From the NCBI RefSeq assembly GCF_002751875.1, contig NZ_NMZM01000008.1, positions 124,001-188,000 of the forward strand: a stretch of 64,000 nt of DNA, read 5' to 3'. This DNA is from Oceaniglobus indicus. Lineage in GTDB: Bacteria > Pseudomonadota > Alphaproteobacteria > Rhodobacterales > Rhodobacteraceae. Of the stretch, positions 16,913 through 25,303 are shown in pieces; positions within the stretch are counted from its first letter, which is position 1; each line of letters opens with the position of its first letter. The position numbers and the translations under genes were made by a program. The notes below the pieces were generated by a model. It was not told the origin of the DNA. It made no database searches and saw only the letters and a list, made by a program, of their open reading frames with translations.

Positions 16913-18778
16913 TCAGGCCGTTGCATCCTCCAGTTTCTCCAGCGCACCGATCCACAGGGTCTCGGCCCGCTCGAGTGCGGTCATCACCTCGGCGTATTTC
17001 TTGTTCCACGTCTCGAGTTCGCCGATGCGGGCGTCGTCATACAGCGCCGGATCGGCCAGCTTCTTGGCCAGCTTGTCGCGCATCTGGCTGAGCTTGGCGA
17101 CCCGTTCCTCGCAGCGTTTCACATCGCTGCGCAGGACAGACACCTTTTCCTTCGGCCGCTCGGGGCGCTTTTCCGGCGCCTTTTTCGCGTCGGCCTTTCG
17201 GGTCTTTTCGGCCGGCGTGTCCGAGGACAGCAGCAACTTGCGATAGGATTCCAGATCGTCATCATAGGGCTGCACGCGCCCGTCCTTGACCAGCCACAGC
17301 CGGTCGGCCACGAGGCTGAGCAGGTGCATGTCGTGGCTGACAAGGATCACCGCGCCGGAATAGGCGGTCAGCGCCTCGACCAGCGCTTCGCGCGATTCCA
17401 TGTCCAGGTGGTTGGTCGGCTCGTCGAGGATCAGCATGTGGGGCGCGTCGAGCGTGGCCAACAGCAGCGACAGACGCGCCTTCTGTCCCCCCGACAGGCG
17501 GCTGACGACGGTTTCGACCTGCGCCGCGGCCAGCCCGAAACCGGCCAGGCGGGCGCGGTGGCGGCCCGGTGCCTCGGTCGGGCGCAGGCGGCGCAGGTGT
17601 TCCAGCGGGGTTTCATCGGCACGCAATTCGTCCAGCTGGTGCTGGGCGAAATAGCCGATGCGCAGCTTGTTCGATGTCGTGATCTTGCCGGCCATCTTGT
17701 CCAGCTTGCCGGCCAGCAGCTTGGACAGGGTCGATTTGCCTTCGCCGTTGCGCCCCAGCAGGGCGATCCGGTCGTCCTGGTCGATCCGCAGGTTCAGCTT
17801 GCTCAGGATCGCGCGGCCGTCATATCCGACCTGACCGCCTTCGATGTTGATGATCGGCGGCGACAGTTCCTCGGGCTCGGGGAAGGTGAAGGCGCGCAGG
17901 GCGGCCTCTTGCGGGCTCGATATCGTCTCCAGCTTCTCGATCATCTTGATGCGGCTTTGCGCCTGCTTGGCCTTGGACGCCTTGGCGCGGAACCGGTCGA
18001 CAAAGCTTTGCAGGTGGGCGCGGCGCGCTTCGGTCTTGCGGCTCTGGGATTCGGCCACCGCCAGCCGCGCGGCGCGGGTGCGCGCGAAGGTATCGTAATT
18101 GCCCGCATACAGCGTCAGCTGCCGGTCCTCGAGGTGCAGGATATGGTTCACCGCCCGGTTCAACAGACCCCGGTCGTGCGAGATCACCAGCACCGAATGG
18201 GGATAGCGGCCCAGGTAGGATTCCAGCCACAGCGCCCCTTCGAGGTCGAGATAGTTCGTCGGCTCGTCCAACAGCAGAAGGTCGGGCGCGGAGAACAGCA
18301 CCGCCGCCAAGGCGACGCGCATCCGCCAGCCGCCCGAGAACGCCGAACAGGGCATCTGCTGTTCGGCGTGGGTGAAACCCAGACCGCGCAGGATGCTTGC
18401 GGCGCGCGCCTCGGCGCTCCAGGCATCGATGTCGGCCAGGCGGGTCTGGATTTCGGCGATGCGGCCGCCGTCGGTGGCGGATTCGGATTCGGCCAGCAGA
18501 TCGGCGCGCTCGGTATCGGCCGCCAGCACGGTGTCGATCAGCGACACCTCGGATCCCGGCACCTCCTGCGCGACACCACCGATGCGGGATTTCGCCGGCA
18601 CCCGGATGTCACCCCCCTCAAGCGACAGCTCGCCGCGGATCAGGTTGAACAGGGTCGTCTTGCCGGTGCCGTTGCGCCCGACGATCCCGACCTTGTGGCC
18701 CTGGGGAATTGCGGCACTGGCGCCCTCGAACAGGGGGCGGCCTTCGACCGAATAGGTGATGTTGTCTATTGTCAGCAT
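16913..18778 (-). CDS. ABC-F family ATPase (Uup/YheS type)
   Basis: 621 residues with two ABC domains and no membrane segment. The first P-loop is GRNGTGKTT (about 34-42) with signature FSGGWRMRVA; the second is GRNGEGKST with signature LSGGQKARLS; both Walker B strands end LLLDEPTNYLDLE / LILDEPTNHLDME. The linker between domains and a C-terminal charged coiled coil (about 530-600, KKAPEKRPERPKEK onward) are typical of YheS/Uup-like proteins that act on ribosomes or nucleic acids. The ATG at 18778 is the only sensible start. It is the first gene of the operon with marC. Confidence 0.92.
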   Translation of the reverse strand: MLTIDNITYSVEGRPLFEGASAAIPQGHKVGIVGRNGTGKTTLFNLIRGELSLEGGDIRVPAKSRIGGVAQEVPGSEVSLIDTVLAADTERADLLAESESATDGGRIAEIQTRLADIDAWSAEARAASILRGLGFTHAEQQMPCSAFSGGWRMRVALAAVLFSAPDLLLLDEPTNYLDLEGALWLESYLGRYPHSVLVISHDRGLLNRAVNHILHLEDRQLTLYAGNYDTFARTRAARLAVAESQSRKTEARRAHLQSFVDRFRAKASKAKQAQSRIKMIEKLETISSPQEAALRAFTFPEPEELSPPIINIEGGQVGYDGRAILSKLNLRIDQDDRIALLGRNGEGKSTLSKLLAGKLDKMAGKITTSNKLRIGYFAQHQLDELRADETPLEHLRRLRPTEAPGRHRARLAGFGLAAAQVETVVSRLSGGQKARLSLLLATLDAPHMLILDEPTNHLDMESREALVEALTAYSGAVILVSHDMHLLSLVADRLWLVKDGRVQPYDDDLESYRKLLLSSDTPAEKTRKADAKKAPEKRPERPKEKVSVLRSDVKRCEERVAKLSQMRDKLAKKLADPALYDDARIGELETWNKKYAEVMTALERAETLWIGALEKLEDATA

Positions 18779-19010
18779 CCGCGCGCCTTACCAGAGGGGG
18801 TGCGCGGGGGGAAGGGGGACGCGGCGGTTCCACGGATGCGGCGCACGGCGTTGGCATCGCCGCCCATGGTGCCTCCCTTACCCAAGCAGGGTTGATCGAC
18901 AGGCCGAGACGCCGCAGAATGAATGATGTGAAATCCGAAGGCGGAATGCACGCCTGCCAATTCCTGATCTATGAGGCCGTTAACGTAAAATATAACAAAG
19001 GATTAACAAA

Positions 19011-20647
19011 ATGCCCGTTTTCAACAGAACTTTTAGAATCGATGGTGCCAGCGATATCGCCCTGCCGGATTATTCGACCGGCATCGACTGGAACAACGGA
19101 TTCGCAAGCTGGGTCAGCTTTTTCGACAACAACGCCGGCAATTCCCACAATCTGACCCTGAACCTGACCGGGTCCGACTGGTATATGCAAACCCTGCGGT
19201 TTATCGGCGAGTCGACGATGAACGTGCGCCTGCAGGATCGGAACGACGCACCGGATCGGCGGATCCAGTTTGTCGAACTGCACGAAAACGCCATTGTCGA
19301 CCTCACGACAACCCGCGTCGATTATCTGGTCGGGTATGGCGACGATTACGACATCAGCTATGGGGCCGCGCCTTCGAAAATGGTGCGCCTGGGGGGAATG
19401 GCGACAAGAGCCTGACGGTGGCCGATGGTGGCCGGGTCGACGCGGTGCAGATGGATGGTGGAAAGGCGACCATCGACCTTCAGGGAAGCGCGCGGGTTTT
19501 CCTCATGAAACTCGATTTCAGCGTGAACACTGTTACGACCGACACGGGGTTTCACGAAAGCTACTATGCCCATGAAAGCCGCAATACCCTTCACTTCGGC
19601 ACCGGCGGGGTTGGTCAAGTCATGCTGACCGGTGACGGCGGGCTGCAAAGGATCACTGCGGATGGCTTCTTGGGAACGCTGCAGATTCATGGTGACAACC
19701 GGGCAATCGTCACGCTGAACGACACGGCCATATCCGTCACCACATCCAGCGGGAACGACCTGATCACCACGACAGGCCGGGTGGACACCATCGCGACCCG
19801 CGGCGGCAACGACGTGGTCAACAGCGGCACCGATCGCCTGGGTCTGATCACGCTGGGCGACGGCAACGATACCATGCGGTTGGGTGCCGAAGGCGCCAAC
19901 CTTGTCATGGGGGACGACGGCAACGACCGGTTCATCCTGCGTACCCTGTCCGACGGCGGTGGCGGGCGCATCTCGGGCGGCGATGGCATTGACGAGTTGA
20001 AGATGCATCTGCTCGGCGGGCTCGACATCACGTTCTCGCTTGCCGAAAGCGGTTTTCAAGGTATCGGGCGCGGCGCCTATGCGGTGACAGGAGTCGAGCA
20101 GATCACCACCGGGCGCGGATCCGACCATATCACCGGCAACAACGCCGGCAACCGCATCACCGTCAACAACGGGCAAGACACCGTGGACGGTGGCGGCGGC
20201 AACGACCGGATCTTCGGTGGCGGCGGGGCTGATGTGCTGAATGGCGATGGCGGCCGCGACCTGTTGACAGGCGGTGGCGGCAATGACCGGTTGAACGGTG
20301 GCGGCGGCAACGACCGGTTGAACGGCGGTGCCGGCGCTGACCGGCTTGAAGGGGGCGCGGGCCGCGACATCCTGCATGGCGGAGGCGGGGCCGACCGCTT
20401 TGTCTTCGTGGAAAACGGCGGAACGGACACCGTGCTCGACTTTACCCGCGCGGGGCCACAGTCCGACCGGCTGGTTCTGGATGCTGCCCTTTGGGGCGGT
20501 GGCAAGAGCGCGGCGCAGGTGGTGGCGGATCACGCCAGCATGAACGGGCAGGGCGGCGCGGTGTTCGACTTCGGCGATGGTGACCGCCTGATATTGAACG
20601 GCGTCGGTGGGCTTGGTGGCCTGGACGGGTTCATCGACATCATGTGA
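19011..20647 (+). pseudogene. RTX-type calcium-binding secreted protein, frameshifted
   Basis: The frame from ATG 19011 (RBS AAAGGA) runs to TGA 19413-19415. The downstream coding continues in another frame (19394 to 20647). At 19391-19396 there are six G; a seventh would join the two halves as MVRLGGNGDKSLT. The joined product would be about 545 residues: an N-terminal beta-rich domain and C-terminal RTX nonapeptides (GGGGNDR, GGAGADR, GGGGADRF) that bind calcium, ending in a hydrophobic DGFIDIM tail expected for type I secretion. No secretion genes are adjacent. The lesion may be slippage, phase variation or a base-calling error in the run. Confidence 0.75.
20190..20400 (+). repeat. Tandem RTX nonapeptide coding repeats
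   Basis: About seven 27-bp units of the type GGCGGTGGCGGCAATGAC, each encoding GGxGxDxLx. The two units near 20274-20327 are nearly identical at the DNA level (differences mostly third-position). They encode parallel beta-roll calcium sites of the RTX protein and are not a CRISPR, since there are no distinct spacers. Confidence 0.8.
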
Positions 20648-20801
20648 CCTGCCAATGCGCGCCCGCTATCGCTCGCGCCGGCACACGCGCGGATCGCGCG
20701 GTTTGCCGCCGGACGTCTTTCCAACCCTGCATCGGCATGCTAGCAGGGCGCGCAAATTCCGGGCGGGCATTGGGTCCGTTCGATTACAGACGAGGATTCC
20801 C

Positions 20802-21224
20802 ATGGCCACCGAACGCACCCTTTCGATCATCAAGCCCGACGCCACCCGCCGCAACCTGACCGGCAAGATCAACGCCAAGTTCGAGGACGCCGGCCTGCGC
20901 ATCATCGCGCAGAAGCGGATCCATCTGACCAAGGCGCAGGCCGGCGAATTCTACAAGGTGCACGCCGAACGTCCGTTCTATGACGAGCTGTGCGAGTTCA
21001 TGGCGTCCGCGCCGGTCGTCGTGCAGGTTCTGGAAGGCGACGGCGCCATTGCCAAGAACCGCGAAGTCATGGGCGCGACCAACCCTGCCGATGCCGCGCC
21101 GGGCACGATCCGCGCCGAGTTCGCGGAATCGGTTGGCGAGAATTCGGTTCACGGGTCGGACGCACCGGAAACCGCCGCGGAAGAGATCGCCTATTACTTC
21201 TCGGGTCTCGAACTGGTCGGCTGA
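20802..21224 (+). CDS. ndk: Nucleoside diphosphate kinase
   Basis: 140 residues, the standard length. It starts [13 protein letters not shown] and has the active-site NSVHGSDA with phospho-accepting H117. It transfers phosphate from ATP to other NDPs to balance nucleotide pools in the cytosol. The start ATG 20802 follows a GAGGA-type ribosome site. An intrinsic terminator follows at 21246. The reading frame is open further upstream, but that part lacks family similarity. It stands alone between the RTX gene and an untranslated stretch. Confidence 0.97.
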   Translation: MATERTLSIIKPDATRRNLTGKINAKFEDAGLRIIAQKRIHLTKAQAGEFYKVHAERPFYDELCEFMASAPVVVQVLEGDGAIAKNREVMGATNPADAAPGTIRAEFAESVGENSVHGSDAPETAAEEIAYYFSGLELVG

Positions 21225-21245
21225 ACCGTCCATTTCGGTTGTTCG

Positions 21246-21274
21246 GGGCCGCGGGCGATGCCTGCGGCCCTTTT
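21246..21274 (+). terminator. Rho-independent terminator of ndk
   Basis: GGGCCGCGGGC (21246-21256), loop GAT, GCCTGCGGCCC (21260-21270), then TTTT. The 11-bp stem has one G-T pair and lies 21 bases after the ndk stop. Confidence 0.8.
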
Positions 21275-21342
21275 CATTTCGGCACGCCGGTTTCGGGGAT
21301 GGACGGACCGCCATCGGCCGAACCGGCGGACCCCGGCGTATC

Positions 21343-21438
21343 CTAGATCGCCGCCCAATCCTTGAACGCCACCGGAACACTCGGCGTCGGCTGGGGCTGG
21401 GGGGCGGGGATGCGGGGCTGGGGGTATGGTTTTTTCAT
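21343..21438 (-). CDS. Candidate 31-residue proline-rich small protein
   Basis: The open frame starts ATG AAA AAA (21438) and ends TAG (21343-21345), convergent with ndk. It encodes MKKPYPQPRIP, then a PQPQPTP stretch and ends VAFKDWAAI. Prolines alternate regularly (9 of the first 22 residues), and the C-terminal FKDW looks like a small conserved motif. A weak GAG lies five bases upstream of the start. It sits in an otherwise empty 470-bp region. I know no family for it. It could be a real short protein or a chance frame in GC-rich DNA. Confidence 0.35.
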   Translation of the reverse strand: MKKPYPQPRIPAPQPQPTPSVPVAFKDWAAI

Positions 21439-21696
21439 CGTCTCGATCTTTTCACTGTTACATGATCCTGCGATCATTCATCTCAAATCGGCCGGGATTG
21501 CGGCGGCTTCAATGGCGATTCCGGGGCGTTTCGGGAACGTGACCGAAATGTCTCGGATTATGCTGGCTCGGGCGCCTTTGGTCGGCGGAAAATCGCCCAG
21601 GGCCATGAAAACAAGGGGTTTGATCCCCGGCGCGCCGGTGTTGAGTCAGGCCGGCCGCCCAATCGGATTCGGCAAAAGAGGCAAGGAGCGAAGCGG
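21439..21696. other. Intergenic region without a recognisable gene
   Basis: Between the candidate small ORF and the HAD gene. Longer frames here have poor codon usage and no recognisable product. It probably holds the promoter of the HAD gene; the last bases give the ribosome site AAGGAGCGAAGCGG before ATG 21697. I see no tRNA, repeat or riboswitch. Confidence 0.5.
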
Positions 21697-22401
21697 ATGG
21701 AGCGGATCGAGGCCGTGCTGTTTGACAAGGATGGCACGCTGTTTGATTTTCAGGCGACGTGGGCGGCATGGTGTGGCGCGCTGCTGCGCGACCTGGCCGC
21801 CGGCGACGATCACCTTTTCGCCGTCATGGCCGAGGACGTGGGGTTCGAAATCGCCTCGGGCCGGCTGCGCCCGGGCAGCATCGTGGTGGCCGACACCCCC
21901 GATGCCATCGCCGGTCTGTTGCTGCGGCGGCTTGCGGATTGGTCACGCCCCGATCTGATCGAACACATGAACGCCCGGGCGGCGCGTGCGCCACAGGTTC
22001 AGATCACGCCTCTGGCGCCGCTGCTCGACGGTTTGCGTGCGCGCGGCCTTGTCTTTGGGCTGGTCACGAACGACGCCGAAAGGCCGGCCCGCGCGCATCT
22101 GGAGGCGGCAGGGATCCTTGGGCAATTCACATATGTCGCGGGTTTCGACAGCGGCCATGGCGCCAAGCCGGATGCCGGGCCGCTTCTGGCCTTTGGCGCC
22201 GCCACGGGCATACCGCCGGCCCGCACCGTCATGGTGGGCGACAGCCTGCACGACATGATCGCCGCGCGCCGTGCGGGAATGATCGCGGTTGCGGTGGACA
22301 GCGGGATGACCTCACGCGCCGATCTGGCACGACACGCCGATGCGGTGTTGGACGGTGTCGCGGCCTTGCCCGCCTGGCTGGATCAACGGGCCGCCCGTTA
22401 A
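21697..22401 (+). CDS. HAD-superfamily hydrolase, phosphoglycolate phosphatase-like
   Basis: 234 residues with the HAD motifs in order: FDKDGTLFDF (nucleophile D10, acid D12), GLVTNDAE (motif II Thr), K in KPDAGPLL (motif III) and MVGDSLHDM (motif IV). The helical cap lies between motifs I and II (subclass IA, Gph-like). It probably hydrolyses a small phosphate ester such as 2-phosphoglycolate; the substrate is not fixed by sequence. The start is ATG 21697 with a strong AAGGAG. The gene is convergent with the lytic transglycosylase gene. Confidence 0.85.
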   Translation: MERIEAVLFDKDGTLFDFQATWAAWCGALLRDLAAGDDHLFAVMAEDVGFEIASGRLRPGSIVVADTPDAIAGLLLRRLADWSRPDLIEHMNARAARAPQVQITPLAPLLDGLRARGLVFGLVTNDAERPARAHLEAAGILGQFTYVAGFDSGHGAKPDAGPLLAFGAATGIPPARTVMVGDSLHDMIAARRAGMIAVAVDSGMTSRADLARHADAVLDGVAALPAWLDQRAAR

Positions 22402-22423
22402 GCGCGGCCCGTGATCATGCTGA

Positions 22424-23230
22424 TCAGCCGTCGATCTTGCCGGCCATGATCGCGATGGCCTTCTGATAAACGCCGGCCGCGTTCCATTCCTGGATCACGC
22501 GAAAGTTCGGCTGTCCCTGTTGATAGCCCTGTCCGGGACGCCACCCCTTCTGGCGCAGGAAATTCGCGGTCGAGGCCAGCGCGTCGGTCTGGTTGGTCAG
22601 ATCGACCCGGCCGTTGCCGTCGGCATCGACACCGTATTTCAACACGTTGCCGGGCAGGAACTGGGTATGGCCGACCTCGCCGTGGCGCGCGCCCACGGTG
22701 TTGGCCGACAGCGCGCCGCGATCCACCAGGATCAGCGCGGCCAATGCGTGCGGCGTGAAGAACCCCGAGCGGCGGCAGTCATAGGCCAGTGTCGAAATCG
22801 CCGACACCACGTTGCTGTCGCCCATGAAGTTGCCGAAACCGGTTTCCATCCCGTGGATCGCCAGCAACACACCGGCGGGCACGCCATAGCTGCGTTCGAG
22901 CGAATTGAAGAAGGCCGCGTTCTGTGCCTTGCGCTTGCGGCCCTGCGCGACGATCGTGTCGGCCCCGCGCACCTGCATGAACTTCTCGAGGCTGTATTTG
23001 AAGCTTTTCTGGTTGCGGTCCGCGGCGATGGTCTTGGTGGCATATCGCGTGGCGGCCAGCGCCTGAAGGCCGCGTTGGCCGACGCCCTGGGCCTGAGCCT
23101 CGCGGGCGAAGGCCGCTTTCCACGCCTCGAATCCGTTTGCGTTGTTGCCGCATTGGGCGGCCAGCCCGGCGGTGGCGAGGGTCGAGAAGGCCGCGCCAAG
23201 AAGCACGCCCCGGGTTAGTTTGAACAGCAT
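22424..23230 (-). CDS. Lytic murein transglycosylase, MltB family
   Basis: 268 residues with a signal peptide (hydrophobic 5-24, cleaved after LAA/AQC region). The catalytic glutamate is E129 in IHGMETGFGNF, and the MltB-type DYDAMQQ-equivalent TLAYDCRRSGFF and GEVGHTQFLP motifs follow. It cleaves peptidoglycan glycan strands to anhydro-muropeptides in the periplasm. A Cys at position 27 is adjacent to the predicted cleavage region, but no perfect lipobox is seen, so I treat it as soluble. The length fits short alphaproteobacterial members. Confidence 0.88.
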   Translation of the reverse strand: MLFKLTRGVLLGAAFSTLATAGLAAQCGNNANGFEAWKAAFAREAQAQGVGQRGLQALAATRYATKTIAADRNQKSFKYSLEKFMQVRGADTIVAQGRKRKAQNAAFFNSLERSYGVPAGVLLAIHGMETGFGNFMGDSNVVSAISTLAYDCRRSGFFTPHALAALILVDRGALSANTVGARHGEVGHTQFLPGNVLKYGVDADGNGRVDLTNQTDALASTANFLRQKGWRPGQGYQQGQPNFRVIQEWNAAGVYQKAIAIMAGKIDG

Positions 23231-23331
23231 CCTGAAACTCCGAGAAACAATGTTGCGGACAAGTCTATCCGATCTGGCTCAAGACTCAAACATTCGTGAT
23301 GGCCCAAGTGTTCCGCGCCGCGAAATCAGCG

Positions 23332-24072
23332 TCACGGCCAGATGATCAGCTTCAGCGCCAGAACCGCCAGCACGGCCAGCACCAGCCGGTCGAACGCCCG
23401 CGGCGAAATCGACCGCGCCAGCCACGCGCCCAAAGGCATGAAGCCGACCAGCGGCATCAGGGCCAGCGCGCTGAGAACCAGCATCTCGGCGTCGTAATAT
23501 CCCAGAACGATCAGCGCGGGGATCTGGACCAGGCTCATGGTGGCGAAGAACAGCGACACCGTGGGGATGAATCGCGGGCGCTCCATCTTGCAGGCGTTCA
23601 GGAAACTGACCGCGATGGGGGCCGAGATCCCGGCCGCGCCCTGCAACACGCCCGCCAGAAGACCCGCCACAGGCGCCGCGCGCACGGCCGGACCTTCGGC
23701 AATGCGGAAGTCGGCCTTCCACAGGCGCAGGCCGATATAGGCCAGAACCGCCAGCGCCACCGTCAGAGTCAGCGCGCGCACCGGGACGGACACCAGCAAG
23801 GCGGTGCCGATGCCCGCCCCGATGCCGCCCGCGATGGCGAACCGCCATGCCAGCGCATCGGGGCGACGGGCGCGGTATGTCCACAGTTGCAGGATGTTCG
23901 TGCACAGGTTGGGAAGCACCATCAGCACGACGGCCAGCCGGACATCGAAAAATGCCGCCATGACCGGAATCGCCACCACGGGCGCCCCCATCCCCGTGGC
24001 CCCCTTCAGGGTGCCACCCGAGGCGAGGGCAATGAAGACGATGGCATATCCGATGGCGTCAAGTTCGATCAT
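23332..24072 (-). CDS. TauE/SafE family membrane transporter
   Basis: 246 residues from ATG 24072 (IELDAIGYAIV), with about eight membrane segments. The two family repeats are visible: GGTLKGATGMGAPVVAIP near the N-terminus and GVLQGAAGISAPIAVSFL in the second half. Members export sulfite, sulfoacetate or related organosulfur anions; the substrate here is unknown. A longer open frame upstream has no hydrophobic or family similarity, so the later ATG is used. It is divergent from the AbrB-family gene. Confidence 0.87.
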   Translation of the reverse strand: MIELDAIGYAIVFIALASGGTLKGATGMGAPVVAIPVMAAFFDVRLAVVLMVLPNLCTNILQLWTYRARRPDALAWRFAIAGGIGAGIGTALLVSVPVRALTLTVALAVLAYIGLRLWKADFRIAEGPAVRAAPVAGLLAGVLQGAAGISAPIAVSFLNACKMERPRFIPTVSLFFATMSLVQIPALIVLGYYDAEMLVLSALALMPLVGFMPLGAWLARSISPRAFDRLVLAVLAVLALKLIIWP

Positions 24073-24205
24073 GGCCAAAGCGTTAGCGGATCGCACGACC
24101 GGACGGAAGGGCGCACCGCGGCGCCGGTGGTCTGCCGATGGCGGCGCTGATGTCGGCGATCCCGGCCCTCTGGGCATTTCGGCGGCGACAGCGTAATCCG
24201 GTGCC

Positions 24206-25291
24206 ATGAGTCTTGTTGTTGATCTGATCCGGGCGCGGCCGATGTTCTGGTTTACCACCGGTCTTCTGGTGCTGGGCGCGCTGGGCGGCGAGGTGGCGAA
24301 ACTGATCGGTCTGCCGCTGCCGTGGATGCTGGGCAGCCTGCTCAGCACCGCCGTGGTGGTTGCGGTGCTGCCGCACCGTATTCCCGTGGGCTTCCGGTTC
24401 TCGCAACGCTTTCGCATGGTGTTCATCTCGATCATCGGGGCGATGATCGGTGCGCAACTGACCCTGGACGTGCTGACCCAGTGGCGCCCCCTGGTCTTCA
24501 GCCTGCTGGGGGTCACGGTGTTCGTGGCGCTGGCCCATGGCTGGAATTACTGGCTGTTCCGCCGCATCGGGCGTTTTGACAAGGCGACCGCCTTTTACTG
24601 CGGAACCCCCGGCGGGCTGATCGAGAGCATCACGCTGGGCGAGGCGGCGGGCGCCGAGATCCGGATGCTGACCGTGATGCAGTTCCTGCGCATCATCCTT
24701 GTCGTGACGCTGGTGCCTCTGGGGATTTCCATTGTCGAGGGGCACCCGGTGGGAAGCGCGGACGGTGTCGGTTTTACCCCGGGCGCGGGGCATCTGTCAT
24801 CGATCCCGGTCCTGCTGGTCATCGGTGGCGTCGGCCTGCTGGTGGGGCGGCTGCTGCGTCTGCCCGCGGCCCAGCTGGTGGGCCCGCTTCTGGTATCGGC
24901 GGTGCTGTCGGGAACGGGGCTGATCACGCTGGATCCGCCGAACTGGGTCATCTCGGTCGCGCAGGTGGTGATCGGCGTCAGCCTGGGATCTCGCTTTATC
25001 GGCGTCACCGGCCGGCTGTTGCGGCGCGCGCTGGGCCTGTCGCTGGTGTCGGTGATCGGAATGCTGGGCATCGGCGTCACGCTGGCGGTGATCCTGAACG
25101 CCATTGACGGCCATTCGATCCTGGTGCTGATCCTGTCGCTGGCGCCCGGTGGCGTGACCGAAATGGGGCTGGTCGCGCTGTCGCTGGCGGCGAATCCCGC
25201 GCTGGTGGCGTTTCATCACCTGTATCGGATCATCCTGACGGTTCTGGAAATGGCCGTGGTGGGCCGGTGGCTGATGCGCTCCGGCCCATAG
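24206..25291 (+). CDS. AbrB-family integral membrane protein (AbrB duplication)
   Basis: 361 residues with about ten hydrophobic helices. It shows the duplicated AbrB pattern: LPWMLGSLLSTA and FRMVFISIIGAMIGAQL in the first half, LVGPLLVSAVL and VAQVVIGVSLGSRFIG in the second, and the loop CGTPGGLIES / LAPGGVTEM. This PF05145-type family is often mislabelled as ammonia monooxygenase or regulator; its role is unknown, possibly transport. It ends in TAG (25289-25291), which shows TAG is a normal stop here. It converges with ggpS with a 12-base gap. Confidence 0.85.
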   Translation: MSLVVDLIRARPMFWFTTGLLVLGALGGEVAKLIGLPLPWMLGSLLSTAVVVAVLPHRIPVGFRFSQRFRMVFISIIGAMIGAQLTLDVLTQWRPLVFSLLGVTVFVALAHGWNYWLFRRIGRFDKATAFYCGTPGGLIESITLGEAAGAEIRMLTVMQFLRIILVVTLVPLGISIVEGHPVGSADGVGFTPGAGHLSSIPVLLVIGGVGLLVGRLLRLPAAQLVGPLLVSAVLSGTGLITLDPPNWVISVAQVVIGVSLGSRFIGVTGRLLRRALGLSLVSVIGMLGIGVTLAVILNAIDGHSILVLILSLAPGGVTEMGLVALSLAANPALVAFHHLYRIILTVLEMAVVGRWLMRSGP

Positions 25292-25303
25292 GATTTTCGC
25301 CCC

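Noticed and set aside
15794-18895. A 1033-codon plus-strand frame across the aspartic protease, marC and ABC-F genes
   Set aside because: It is antisense to three well-recognised genes, rich in Gln/His/Arg, has no known motif, and arises from G/C third-position bias.
20190-20400. Repeats that could suggest a CRISPR array or minisatellite
   Set aside because: They are 27-bp coding repeats for RTX nonapeptides with no unique spacers and no cas genes.
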